DNA of 64,000 nucleotides from G032773895 sp965248935 (GTDB lineage: Bacteria; Pseudomonadota; Gammaproteobacteria; Pseudomonadales; Cellvibrionaceae): NCBI GenBank assembly GCA_965248935.1, contig OZ252214.1, positions 1,736,001 to 1,800,000 on the forward strand. The letters are read 5' to 3'. The notes below the pieces were generated by a model. That model worked only from the letters and a program-made list of their open reading frames with translations, made no database searches and was not told where the DNA came from. Positions 43,135-52,100 of this stretch are shown here, piece by piece (position 1 is the stretch's first letter; each line of letters opens with the position of its first letter). The translations under genes were made by a program, and so were the position numbers.

Positions 43135-43899
43135 ATGAAACTAACAAAAACTATTTCTGCACTATTACTTGCTGCTACTGCATCTGTTTCGCAAGCAGCC
43201 ATTTTGGACTTTTGGGCAGCGGAAGGCTGGAGCAATGCAGCCTCTGAAGATCAAGACGGAACCTTCAATTATGTTGATCCTGGTTTTGGCGGACAAGATT
43301 TCGACGCGGAACATATGTTCTATCGCTTCGATAACAATACGAACGTTCTTTCTTTAGGTCTGCAAACAGGTTTCGATTTAAACGACGGTCACGTTAACTA
43401 CGAAAACCGTGATTACTATGCCGGTGACCTAGCACTTAGCTTCAACGGTTCTAGCTTCAACTACGCTGTAGACTTCGGTCTTCGCACTCTCGACTACAGC
43501 CCTGACAACAACCACTGGCAATACAGCCCATCGGAAGTTAATACCTCTGCTGGCGCTAACGGTATCGACCCTGCTGGTTTTTACTCAGTCTCTGAGTGGA
43601 ACAACAACATCTACTACCAAGCGGAATCCTCTCCTTTCGCAATGGACGAAGGCGATATCGTTGAAAGCCTACTCTCCAACGAAGTAGGCTTCGAAAATGG
43701 CAGCTACTACCGTACTGTTTCTTTCGATCTTAGCTCGCTTGGCCTTGGCAATGAATTCGATATGGGGATGCACTGGACTATGTCTTGCGGTAATGACGCT
43801 ATTGAAGCAGCGGTAAACGTAGCCGAGCCAGATAGCGCTTACTTGCTAAGCTTAGGTCTTTTTGCTCTTATAGCGGTACGCCGTTTGAAGAAGGCATAA
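43135..43899 (+). CDS. PEP-CTERM-like secreted protein, paralogue 2
   Basis: 254 residues from MKLTKTISALLLAATASVSQ. It has the same signal peptide, body and tail as the upstream paralogue, but the motif is AEPDSAYLLSLGLFALIAVRRLKKA. A small insertion (PDNNHWQYSPSE region) distinguishes it. The frame opens earlier at 43060, but that codon lies within the promoter. It clearly arose by tandem duplication that included promoter and terminator. Confidence 0.8.
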   Translation: MKLTKTISALLLAATASVSQAAILDFWAAEGWSNAASEDQDGTFNYVDPGFGGQDFDAEHMFYRFDNNTNVLSLGLQTGFDLNDGHVNYENRDYYAGDLALSFNGSSFNYAVDFGLRTLDYSPDNNHWQYSPSEVNTSAGANGIDPAGFYSVSEWNNNIYYQAESSPFAMDEGDIVESLLSNEVGFENGSYYRTVSFDLSSLGLGNEFDMGMHWTMSCGNDAIEAAVNVAEPDSAYLLSLGLFALIAVRRLKKA

Positions 43900-43998
43900 T
43901 CAAGCCTCTAATTCTCTCGTGTTTAAACAATAAAGTGTTTAGCAATAGAAAGAACAAAAGGCAGTCCCTAAATTTTTAAATATGGGGCGAGCAAATAC

Positions 43999-44036
43999 AA
44001 AAAAGGCTTACTGGTTGCCCAGTAAGCCTTTTTTCT
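43999..44036 (+). terminator. Terminator after PEP-CTERM paralogue 2
   Basis: A 16-base stem AAAAAAGGCTTACTGG (43999-44014) pairs with CCAGTAAGCCTTTTTT (44019-44034) around TTGC. Confidence 0.9.
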
Positions 44037-44057
44037 TTGTGCTAATGAAATGATTTA

Positions 44058-44264
44058 CTAAGGAAGGTTTTCAACAATATCTTTCCTGCTACTAATCATC
44101 TCTTCATAAGTTTGACGAGTAGTCAAATCAAGAACATCGTTTCTTAGTCTAAGCCTCTCAAGTTGACGTTCAAGGCAGTTTATTTCTCTATACAGTTGTT
44201 TCTTAAGTATTGCAGTTCGTCCTGTAACCTTTTGATGCAATTGTGCGTATATTGCTGGATACAT
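44058..44264 (-). CDS. Small coiled-coil protein downstream of cysQ
   Basis: 68-69 residues, highly charged, with a heptad-like helix (LYREINCLERQLERLRLRNDVL). Its ATG overlaps the stop of the short frame before it (TGATG). No family recognised. The composition looks like a real protein, but support is limited. Confidence 0.45.
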   Translation of the reverse strand: MYPAIYAQLHQKVTGRTAILKKQLYREINCLERQLERLRLRNDVLDLTTRQTYEEMISSRKDIVENLP

Positions 44265-44470
44265 CAAGTCTCTCCCCGCTCTATGGTGGAGTTTGTAGGG
44301 TCCGGAGAATCCCCGTTTTGTAGTGGTCTGTAAAGCTTAGTAGACAGCCAAATAGTTATCTGGAAAAAATAAGAATTTAATCGCATTTGACAACAATATT
44401 TTCGAATAACAAACTCTCCTAGATATTCGTTATTCCCGAATGAGCTTAAAACGAATAACCAAAAACTCAC
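44264..44470 (-). CDS. Doubtful short ORF overlapping cysQ end
   Basis: 68 residues opening at GTG that overlaps the cysQ stop (GTGA), with hydrophobic and aromatic segments and no clear family. The overlaps on both sides would make a three-gene operon with cysQ, but the composition is not convincing. Confidence 0.25.
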   Translation of the reverse strand: MSFWLFVLSSFGNNEYLGEFVIRKYCCQMRLNSYFFQITIWLSTKLYRPLQNGDSPDPTNSTIERGET

Positions 44471-45318
44471 TTATCGATAAGAAGCGATTTCCAATTAAAA
44501 CCTGAGTCACCTATTACATAAAAATTTGGGTTTAATATACTTTCTTTTTGGTTATAAGTGAGAGACTCAAATTTATTATCCACAACAAAACCTCCTGCCG
44601 CTTCCACCACTGCCTGCGCAGCAGCAGTATCCCATTCACAGGTTGGAGCAAGCCTCGGATAAAAATCTGCTTTTCCCTCTGCAACCAAACATAACTTCAA
44701 AGAACTACCAATATTTTTGGAGTTCATACGTTTAAAATGCTTTCTGAACTGCACATACAAGGCTTCTAGTTTCTCAACTCCGTGACGACGGCTCGCAACA
44801 ACTGAAAATGGAACCTCCCCCGATATAACAGCCGAAAGTGTACGTGTATTTATATTTATTCGCTCTCCCCGACTCTGCTTCCATGCTCCTTGATTAATAA
44901 TACCCGCATAAACCACTTCCAGAGCCGGAGCATAAACCACGCCCATTACAGGTTTACCCTCTTCCACCAAAGCAATATTAACGGTGAATTCATCGCTCCT
45001 ATTAATAAATTCTTTTGTGCCGTCCAGCGGGTCAACCAACCAATATTGTTGCCATTGCCTTCTTTCTTTAAATTTCGGGTAGTTTATTTCTTCAGAAATA
45101 ATAGGTACTTCCGGCCATGTATTTTGTAATTCCCGAATAATATAATCGTTCGCTCTTAAATCAGCTTCTGTTACCGGCGAGTTATCCAATTTATACTGTA
45201 CATTCATATCTAATGACGAATGATATACCTTCATTATCTCAGCGCCAGCACCTTTGCAAATTTGGATGACTCTCAGAATAATGTCTTTATCGAGATTAAA
45301 ATTCACATGACTCCCCAA
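44467..45318 (-). CDS. cysQ: 3'(2'),5'-bisphosphate nucleotidase
   Basis: 283 residues of the inositol-monophosphatase fold. ISEEINYP and DPLDGTKEFINRSDEFTVNIAL supply the lithium-sensitive metal site, and CEWDTAAAQAVVEAAGG supplies the third metal ligand. It removes the 3' phosphate from PAP, a by-product of sulfate assimilation. It is divergent from yrfG; cysQ next to a HAD nucleotidase and hslRO is conserved in pseudomonads. Confidence 0.95.
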   Translation of the reverse strand: MGSHVNFNLDKDIILRVIQICKGAGAEIMKVYHSSLDMNVQYKLDNSPVTEADLRANDYIIRELQNTWPEVPIISEEINYPKFKERRQWQQYWLVDPLDGTKEFINRSDEFTVNIALVEEGKPVMGVVYAPALEVVYAGIINQGAWKQSRGERININTRTLSAVISGEVPFSVVASRRHGVEKLEALYVQFRKHFKRMNSKNIGSSLKLCLVAEGKADFYPRLAPTCEWDTAAAQAVVEAAGGFVVDNKFESLTYNQKESILNPNFYVIGDSGFNWKSLLIDK

Positions 45319-45541
45319 CTATTCAATTTATGTATTAGATATTTTATATCTCAACCAAGCACAATAACCGCTAAGATTATTCTACATTTCTTGTGAACGT
45401 TTGTTATGCCTTGCGGAGACCCATGTGGTTAGGTTAATTCTAACTTCATACAAACTAGTGTAAAGTAATGCGATCTCGCATATTAAATAGAATAAGAAAT
45501 TTCTTTTTTAATAACCCATTATATGGACAATGCACTTGACA

Positions 45542-46192
45542 ATGATTAATTGGGATACAATCGATACCGTGCTACTAGACATGGACGGTACCTTATTAGA
45601 CCTTCATTTTGATAATTATTTCTGGCTGACTCACTTACCCCAACGCTACGCACAGGCAAGGGGTATTGACGAGCAGCAGGCAATACAAGAATTAATGCAT
45701 GAAATTAATCGATATAAAGGCACACTTCAATGGTATTGTTTAGATCATTGGAGCGAATTAATAGAAATGGATATGTCCAAACTCAAACTGGAAATAGCCC
45801 ATAAAATCCAAGTTAGACCTTTTGCAGAAGAGTTTCTTCGAACCCTTAGAAAAATGGGTAAGAAACTGGTTCTCGTAACTAACGCTCACCCTAAGGGCTT
45901 GAATTTGAAAATGGATGTCACTGAAATAGATAGATGGCTGGATATTGTTATCTCTTCCCATGAGTTTAATACCCCTAAAGAAGACGAAGCTTTTTGGCAC
46001 CTACTACAAGGTAGGGAAGCATTTGATCCCAAACGAACCCTATTCATTGACGATACCCCCAGAGTTCTCAGTAGTGCTAAGAACTACGGAATTGAGTATC
46101 TTGTGTGTATAATCCAACCCGATAGCCAAAAACCGCCTGTTCCATCTGGGTTATTCATGGATATACAACATTTCGATGAAATAATGCCTTAG
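45542..46192 (+). CDS. yrfG: GMP/IMP 5'-nucleotidase (HAD superfamily)
   Basis: 216 residues from MINWDTIDTVLLDMDGTLLDL (nucleophile Asp in DMDGT); a weaker in-frame ATG is at 45530. Later HAD motifs are LVTNAHPKG and FIDDTPRVLSSA. The cap contains LDHWSELIEMDM. It dephosphorylates GMP/IMP, regulating purine pools. It is followed by hslR and hslO, as in E. coli. Confidence 0.92.
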   Translation: MINWDTIDTVLLDMDGTLLDLHFDNYFWLTHLPQRYAQARGIDEQQAIQELMHEINRYKGTLQWYCLDHWSELIEMDMSKLKLEIAHKIQVRPFAEEFLRTLRKMGKKLVLVTNAHPKGLNLKMDVTEIDRWLDIVISSHEFNTPKEDEAFWHLLQGREAFDPKRTLFIDDTPRVLSSAKNYGIEYLVCIIQPDSQKPPVPSGLFMDIQHFDEIMP

Positions 46193-46211
46193 TCATTGGC
46201 CTAGGCTATTA

Positions 46212-46239
46212 GGTTTAAGGTTTAAGGTTTAAGGTTTAA
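46212..46239. repeat. GGTTTAA heptamer repeated four times
   Basis: Four perfect tandem copies of GGTTTAA in the yrfG-hslR gap. This is a slippage-prone tract, and a possible source of length variation between strains. Confidence 0.9.
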
Positions 46240-46332
46240 GAATAAGGCCCATAAGCTATTGAACCACCATTATACTGCCCACATATAAACACATTGGATT
46301 AATAGAACCTCTATTTACCAGAATCACAATTT

Positions 46333-46746
46333 ATGTTTAAAGATTCACACACCCAAGAAATAACCCGAGTTCGAATCGACAAATGGTTGTGGGCTGCACG
46401 TTTCTTTAAAACCAGAAATCTCGCCAAAGCAGCCATTGATGGAGGCAAAGTTCATATCAATGGCCACAGAACGAAAGCCAGTAAGGAAATAGAAGTAAAT
46501 ACGCTGGTAACCATCCGCAGAGGCGGGGATGAACTGGAAGTCAATGTCATTGCTTTATCCGATCAACGACGTGGTGCCCCCGAGGCGGCACGCCTCTATA
46601 CGGAAACCGAAGAGAGTATCGAAAAGCGCAAGTTACATACGGATCAACGAAAAACCATGGGAGTATTTGATTTGCGAACCGATACCAAACCTAATACCAA
46701 ACAACGAAGGCAAATCCACCGTTTTAAGCGCGATTTTAACGAGTAG
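46333..46746 (+). CDS. hslR: Heat shock protein 15 (Hsp15)
   Basis: 137 residues. The S4 RNA-binding domain starts VRIDKWLWAARFFKTRNLAKAAIDGGKVHINGHRTKASK, with a basic C-terminal tail. Hsp15 binds stalled 50S subunits carrying nascent chains. It is paired with hslO, as in many gammaproteobacteria. Confidence 0.95.
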   Translation: MFKDSHTQEITRVRIDKWLWAARFFKTRNLAKAAIDGGKVHINGHRTKASKEIEVNTLVTIRRGGDELEVNVIALSDQRRGAPEAARLYTETEESIEKRKLHTDQRKTMGVFDLRTDTKPNTKQRRQIHRFKRDFNE

Positions 46747-46778
46747 GTTTACGTAATTTTAATTTAAAATTTTTTATT

Positions 46779-47657
46779 ATGTCCAGTAAAGACCAAGTAC
46801 TACGATTTATTTTTGACAATACCGATATTCGCGGAGAAGTAACCACACTTAACAAGTGTTATTTTGCTGCCACTCACCACCAAGAACTCAGCAATTCATT
46901 AAAAAAAGTTTTGGGGGAATTTTTAGCTGCGGCGGTACTTATGAGCCAAACGTTAAAATTCAACGGTACTTTGACCGTACAAGCTAGAGGAGATGGCGCA
47001 CTTTCGTTGATTATGGCAGACGTATCGAACAATGGAGATGTTCGCGGTATCCTTCAGCAAAACCAGGATACAACGCTCAACAATATTTCTCAGCTTAATT
47101 TACCCGAACTTATTGGTAAAGGCGTATTATCAATTATTATTTCGCCAGAGAGAGGGGAACGCTATCAAGGCATTATCCCCTTGGAACATCCAACTCTTGC
47201 AGAATGCCTATCAAGCTATTTTGAAAACTCAGAACAATTACCCACAAAATTATGGCTCTTCGCAAATGATCAAAATTGTGGAGGCATATTTTTACAGCGC
47301 CTTCCCGCACAAAAAGTTACCGATGACCAGAAACGCAAAGATCAGTGGGAAACTGCGATTCAACTAGCACAAACCACAACAGAAAATGAATTATTTGAAT
47401 TAGACCACACTCAATTGCTGTATCGTATTTTCAACGAAATGAATTGCCGAGCATTCAAAGCAGAAAACCTTCAATTTAATTGTAAATGCGGTTTAGAAAA
47501 AGGCGAGGAAGCGATTATTTCATTAGGCGAAAAAGATGCACGGCAATTAATTTTGGAGCAGAGCACAATCAATATCAATTGCCAATTTTGCGGACAAAAA
47601 TACGGGTATAAAAATAATGATTTGGATCGTATTTTTAAAAGAAAATCTCTTCACTAA
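46779..47657 (+). CDS. hslO: Hsp33 redox-regulated chaperonin
   Basis: 292 residues. The N-terminal chaperone core is followed by the zinc/redox switch CKCG...CQFC (CxC-Xn-CxxC) near the C-terminus. It is activated by oxidative unfolding. It lies 32 bases downstream of hslR. Confidence 0.95.
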   Translation: MSSKDQVLRFIFDNTDIRGEVTTLNKCYFAATHHQELSNSLKKVLGEFLAAAVLMSQTLKFNGTLTVQARGDGALSLIMADVSNNGDVRGILQQNQDTTLNNISQLNLPELIGKGVLSIIISPERGERYQGIIPLEHPTLAECLSSYFENSEQLPTKLWLFANDQNCGGIFLQRLPAQKVTDDQKRKDQWETAIQLAQTTTENELFELDHTQLLYRIFNEMNCRAFKAENLQFNCKCGLEKGEEAIISLGEKDARQLILEQSTININCQFCGQKYGYKNNDLDRIFKRKSLH

Positions 47658-47673
47658 ACTCTGCTAATAGATA

Positions 47674-47693
47674 TTCAACTGCGGTTTCTAGGT
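47674..47693. repeat. 20-bp repeat TTCAACTGCGGTTTCTAGGT, copy 2
   Basis: An exact match to 26192-26211, lying in the short gap between the converging hslO and chpC genes. Confidence 0.5.
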
Positions 47694-47732
47694 TTAAGTG
47701 CAGACTTGTAGCGTTGCACATACTAGGTTAAC

Positions 47733-48206
47733 TTACATGATCTGTATGTAAGCGTTTTCCAATGCGGCAATATCAGGTATTGCAAGTTGTTCCACTCCCA
47801 CTTTTATTTGCATCAAATCCACTGCACGTTTGGCCTTATCTAAATTTTCAACAATATCCTCTTTAGCTACACGAGATAGACGAGGAATTCCCTGAGTTGG
47901 AATAGCCAAGAAAGGAAGCTTATCGCTAATACCTGTATTGTTTAACACAGCAACCCTACATTTAGCATTGAGGGGTGATAGGCCAGATCCATTTAGCACT
48001 TCGTATGATAATACCGGGATTTTCCGATCACGCCAATCAAATAAGCCTAGAAACCAGTCAGGGGAATCCGGTTTTCTTTCTAAAGGTTTATGAGAAACCA
48101 TTTCAGCCACTGTCACAGTGGGCAACAATAAATTGCAGTCAACTAAGGGCAAAATCAGGCAAGGAATTTCTGAGTCTTCTGCTATGGCTGCTATTTGGTT
48201 GGTCAT
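47733..48206 (-). CDS. chpC: ChpC, CheW-like adaptor
   Basis: 157 residues of the CheW fold (CLILPLVDCNLLLPTVTVAEMV, PDWFLGLFDWRDRKIPVLSYE). In Pseudomonas aeruginosa ChpC links additional receptors to the Pil-Chp kinase ChpA. It is the last gene of this operon here; chpD/chpE do not follow, and hslO lies convergent. Confidence 0.88.
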   Translation of the reverse strand: MTNQIAAIAEDSEIPCLILPLVDCNLLLPTVTVAEMVSHKPLERKPDSPDWFLGLFDWRDRKIPVLSYEVLNGSGLSPLNAKCRVAVLNNTGISDKLPFLAIPTQGIPRLSRVAKEDIVENLDKAKRAVDLMQIKVGVEQLAIPDIAALENAYIQIM

Positions 48207-48229
48207 TTTTATTTCTCTTTAACTATCTA

Positions 48230-49150
48230 TTAACTCGCATAAGGGGCAATTCGCTTGCGTACTAAATTAAACTGCTCGGCTAATTTTTCTGGTGTTCCAT
48301 TAAACGTTACCGATCCCGTTTCAATTGTGCTGACGGGCATGGAATCCACCGTACATGTATTCGGTGTTTGAACCCAGACAGTGCCCCCTGTATTTTTCAT
48401 AAACCTACAGCTTAAAGCTCCATCATTTCCCATACCGGAAAACACTATGGCTCCACTATTCTTACCAAAGTGCCTAGCGACTCTGGCGATAACCTGATCT
48501 ATGCTTGGACAGTAAGGCCCTACCCAAGCTTCTTTCACTGGGAGCATTAGCCCAACTTCATTAAAATTAAGTTGGTGATCGGGAGAAACAATATAAATGG
48601 TTTTTTCTTTCACTAAACGAGTTTTATCGCTTGTACAGACTTTCCAAGAGCTATTTTGTGAAACGGCTTTATAAAGCGACTCATCCATTCCCGTATCAAT
48701 ATGCTGTACGTAAATAAATGCTACACCACTGATATTCTCAGGAAGCACTTTTAAGAACCTGCCAACCGCTTCAGGTCCTCCTGTTGATGCAGCGAGAACC
48801 CACACTTCTTTTGCTTTTTCTCTAGGCGCTGAATCAGAAAAAATCTCACTTGAACATTGCTCAAGCTTACCCATAAAACGTCGAATGCGCTCTTCACTCG
48901 CCATAGAGGATATGGTTTCAACTTCATCAAAAATAACAGGTACATCAAGCATCCCCAGTGATTCAACATAGAGAATGTTTTCATCTCCACCTGGACCACT
49001 ACGTACCACCCAAGCATCAACTGGCGGAATGCCATCTGGCTCTGTTCCGCCTATTCGAAATGCTACTCCGATATCATAACCTGCTTTCACTATTAAGCTC
49101 TTCAGGTCATCTAGTTGCAACTGGGTATCAGCAATAAGCCCTAATTTCAT
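48230..49150 (-). CDS. chpB: ChpB, CheB-type methylesterase
   Basis: 306 residues. The C-terminal methylesterase has WVLAASTGGPEAVGRF (Ser), YVQHIDTGM (His) and VFSGMGNDGALS (Asp). The N-terminal ~110 residues are receiver-like but lack a clear phospho-acceptor aspartate. It removes methyl groups from PilJ. Adjacent to chpA. Confidence 0.92.
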   Translation of the reverse strand: MKLGLIADTQLQLDDLKSLIVKAGYDIGVAFRIGGTEPDGIPPVDAWVVRSGPGGDENILYVESLGMLDVPVIFDEVETISSMASEERIRRFMGKLEQCSSEIFSDSAPREKAKEVWVLAASTGGPEAVGRFLKVLPENISGVAFIYVQHIDTGMDESLYKAVSQNSSWKVCTSDKTRLVKEKTIYIVSPDHQLNFNEVGLMLPVKEAWVGPYCPSIDQVIARVARHFGKNSGAIVFSGMGNDGALSCRFMKNTGGTVWVQTPNTCTVDSMPVSTIETGSVTFNGTPEKLAEQFNLVRKRIAPYAS

Positions 49151-49178
49151 TGGCTAGTTCACACGCCTATTGTGCGCG

Positions 49179-52100
49179 CTACTTGCTCTTTCTCGCCTTC
49201 ACTAAGAGGTCAGTTATGGATTCAAGCAGCACGTCTTCTTGATAAGGTTTACCCATATAATTATCAACGCCTAAACTCAGGGCGTGATCCCGGTGTTTAT
49301 CGCCGGTACGGGAGGTAATCATAATAATCGGTATTTTTTTCCAACGACGTGTTGTACGAATATTCTTCGCAACTTCAAACCCATCCATGCGGGGCATTTC
49401 AATATCCAACAACATTAGGTCAGGGATCTCTTCTTGCAAGGTTTGCAGTGCATCCACACCATCTTTCGCAGTAATGACATTGAAGCCATTTCGCTCCAAG
49501 AACCGGCTGGTTACCTTACGTACCGTCACCGAATCATCCACAACCATTACCGTTGAAATACGTTCAGATTCTTGAGCCTCAGATTCGCTCTGTTTAAAGT
49601 CTGGAAGTTGCGGTGCCGCACGTGCAATTTCATCTCGCACTAAGGCATGAGCATCCAAAATCACAACCACGCTACCATCGCCCATAACAGTTGCACCAGA
49701 TAACCCCTGTACAGCAGAGAACTGGTGCCCGAGGCTTTTTACAACAATTTCCCGGCTGCCTTGCAGTGAGTCAACCTGTAATGCCATGGTATGTTCAGCA
49801 GACCGAACAAGTAGCACAGGCAGAGGTAACGCTTGGCCCTCAAGTTTTGGTCTGTAGTTACTGCCCAGTAGACTTCCTAAATAACGTACTTGATAATTTT
49901 CACCTGCATATTCAAATCGGGCGTTCGGATCATTGTAATAGTGCTCCAGTTCAAACGGACTCACTCGTACAATACCTTCAATTGAGTTAAGCGGTACAGC
50001 ACAACTGTCACCGCCAAGTGTTACCATCAAGGCCCGGTTAACTGACACGGTAAAGGGCAAGCGAACAACAAATTCCGTGCCCTTTCCAAACTCGGAGTGG
50101 ATAGTTACCGAACCACCTAGCTGTTTAATCTCAGAACTCACCACGTCCATACCAACGCCGCGACCTGAAATTTGAGTAACGCTGTCCGCCGTACTAAACC
50201 CTGCATGTAAAATAAACTGAACAATATCGTGGTGGCTAAGTTTTACGTCTGCCACCATCAACCCACGCTCAATAGCCTTTTCCCGTACACGCTTAATATC
50301 GATTCCACGACCATCGTCAGCAAGGCGAAGAATAACATCACTCCCCTCTCGGCCTAGAGTAAGTACAATTCGACCTGTCTCAGACTTACCCGATTCAATT
50401 CGGTCTTCCGGCATTTCAATACCATGGTCCACTGCGTTTCTAAGCATATGCTCCAGTGGCGCAACCATACGTTCCAATACAGAACGGTCCAATTCACCTT
50501 CAACATTATCCAACTCAAAGCTAACATTCTTACCCAGCTCGGAAGCAACTTGACGAACAATACGGCGCAAACGCGGAACCAAACGCGAGAAGGGCACCAT
50601 GCGTGACCGCATTAACCCTTCTTGCAAAGTCGTATTAATGCGAGACTGCTGGAGCAAAACGGTTTCTGTATCACGAATTTTGTCGTCCAGTGTCGATTTC
50701 AAATCCACTAAGTCAGAAGCGGACTCCGTTAACGAACGCGATAGCTGCTGTAATTGAGAATAACGATCCATTTCCAGTGGATCAAAATCTTCATGGGCAG
50801 CCATTTGCTCTTGTCTAAATAAAACTTGCGCTTCAGTTTCAATATCAAGCCTTCTAAGCTGTTCTTGGAGACGCGAGAGTGTTGCCTCCATCTCATCAAG
50901 AGAAAAACCAAAGCCACTGACCTGGGTTTCTAAGCGACCACGACTAATCGAGGTTTCACCTGCAAGGTTTACAAGCTCTTCAAGCAATTCAGATGAAACT
51001 TTTACAACTTCCTGAGGTGCTGCCTTTTTAATTGCTGCGGCTTGCTGAGATTGCCCGCTACCCGAATTAATTTGAGGAGATACCGAGACCCCACTCTCGT
51101 TCTCAGTTGGCACGGGAACGTTTGCCGGAATACCTTTAGGTTTAGGTGCAAAGGGAACAACATTATCAGTACGCCCTTTGTCTTCAACCTGTTTATCGAA
51201 CGCTTGTTCAGACTGTTCCTCAGGCTCTACTTCGACACGGCTGCCTACGCTTGGAGTAGACTCCGCACTCACATCTTTGGCTTCCGCAACAACTTCACCC
51301 CCATCTCGGAAAGCCTTAACGGCTTTAATACCCTTAAGTACTTTATCCTGGTATACAAGGATGTCAGCGAAAAAGGCTTCATCAACCAACTCAAGGTCTG
51401 AAGAAATAAGGAAGCTTTCATACTCGTGCGTTAACTGACCAAAATTAAGCATTCCAGCAAGTCGAGCACCGCCTTTAAGGGTGTGAAGACAGCGTTTGAT
51501 CTCATCAACTGCTGCCATATTAGACCAGTCCGATTCCCAACTATGAATCGCTTCATCAAGTTCTTCAGACAACTCGTCCGCTTCTTCAAGGAAGACATCT
51601 AAAATATCTTCATCAAAATCTTCGTGAGAGGTATCTATAGCATCCAATAATCCAGGGATAGCCTCTGGGGTTGATTCAATTTCTTCCGTGCTCTCAGCTA
51701 GAGCCCCATCATCGGAACCCTCTGTAAGCTCAACAGTATTTTCTTCAAGTCCAATATTTTCTCCAAGCTCTTCCTGCTCAGAAACGCCTTCCATGTCTTC
51801 TTGTTGAGTATCTAGTTCTTCAGCAAGTGTATATTGCTCAACACCGTTCTCTACCGCTAGAGTAGAACCCTCATGCGGTGTTTCTCCATCTAATTCTTCT
51901 TCATGCAGCTCTTCTTCAACGTCAAAATTACCATCAGCTTCAATAATTTGCTCTTCGTTATCTAATTCAGTTCCTTCGATAGATTCCGTTGGCCCTAGGG
52001 TAATTTCAGTTTCTTCAGTAGACTCAAATTCAAGCTCTGTGTCTTCATCAACTAATTCGATTTCATCGGTAGTCGCTTCAAGTATTTCTTCTCTCTGCTC

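Noticed and set aside
46212..46239. CRISPR-like or telomere-like array
   Set aside because: The unit is only 7 bases with no spacers and four copies; it is a simple tandem repeat.
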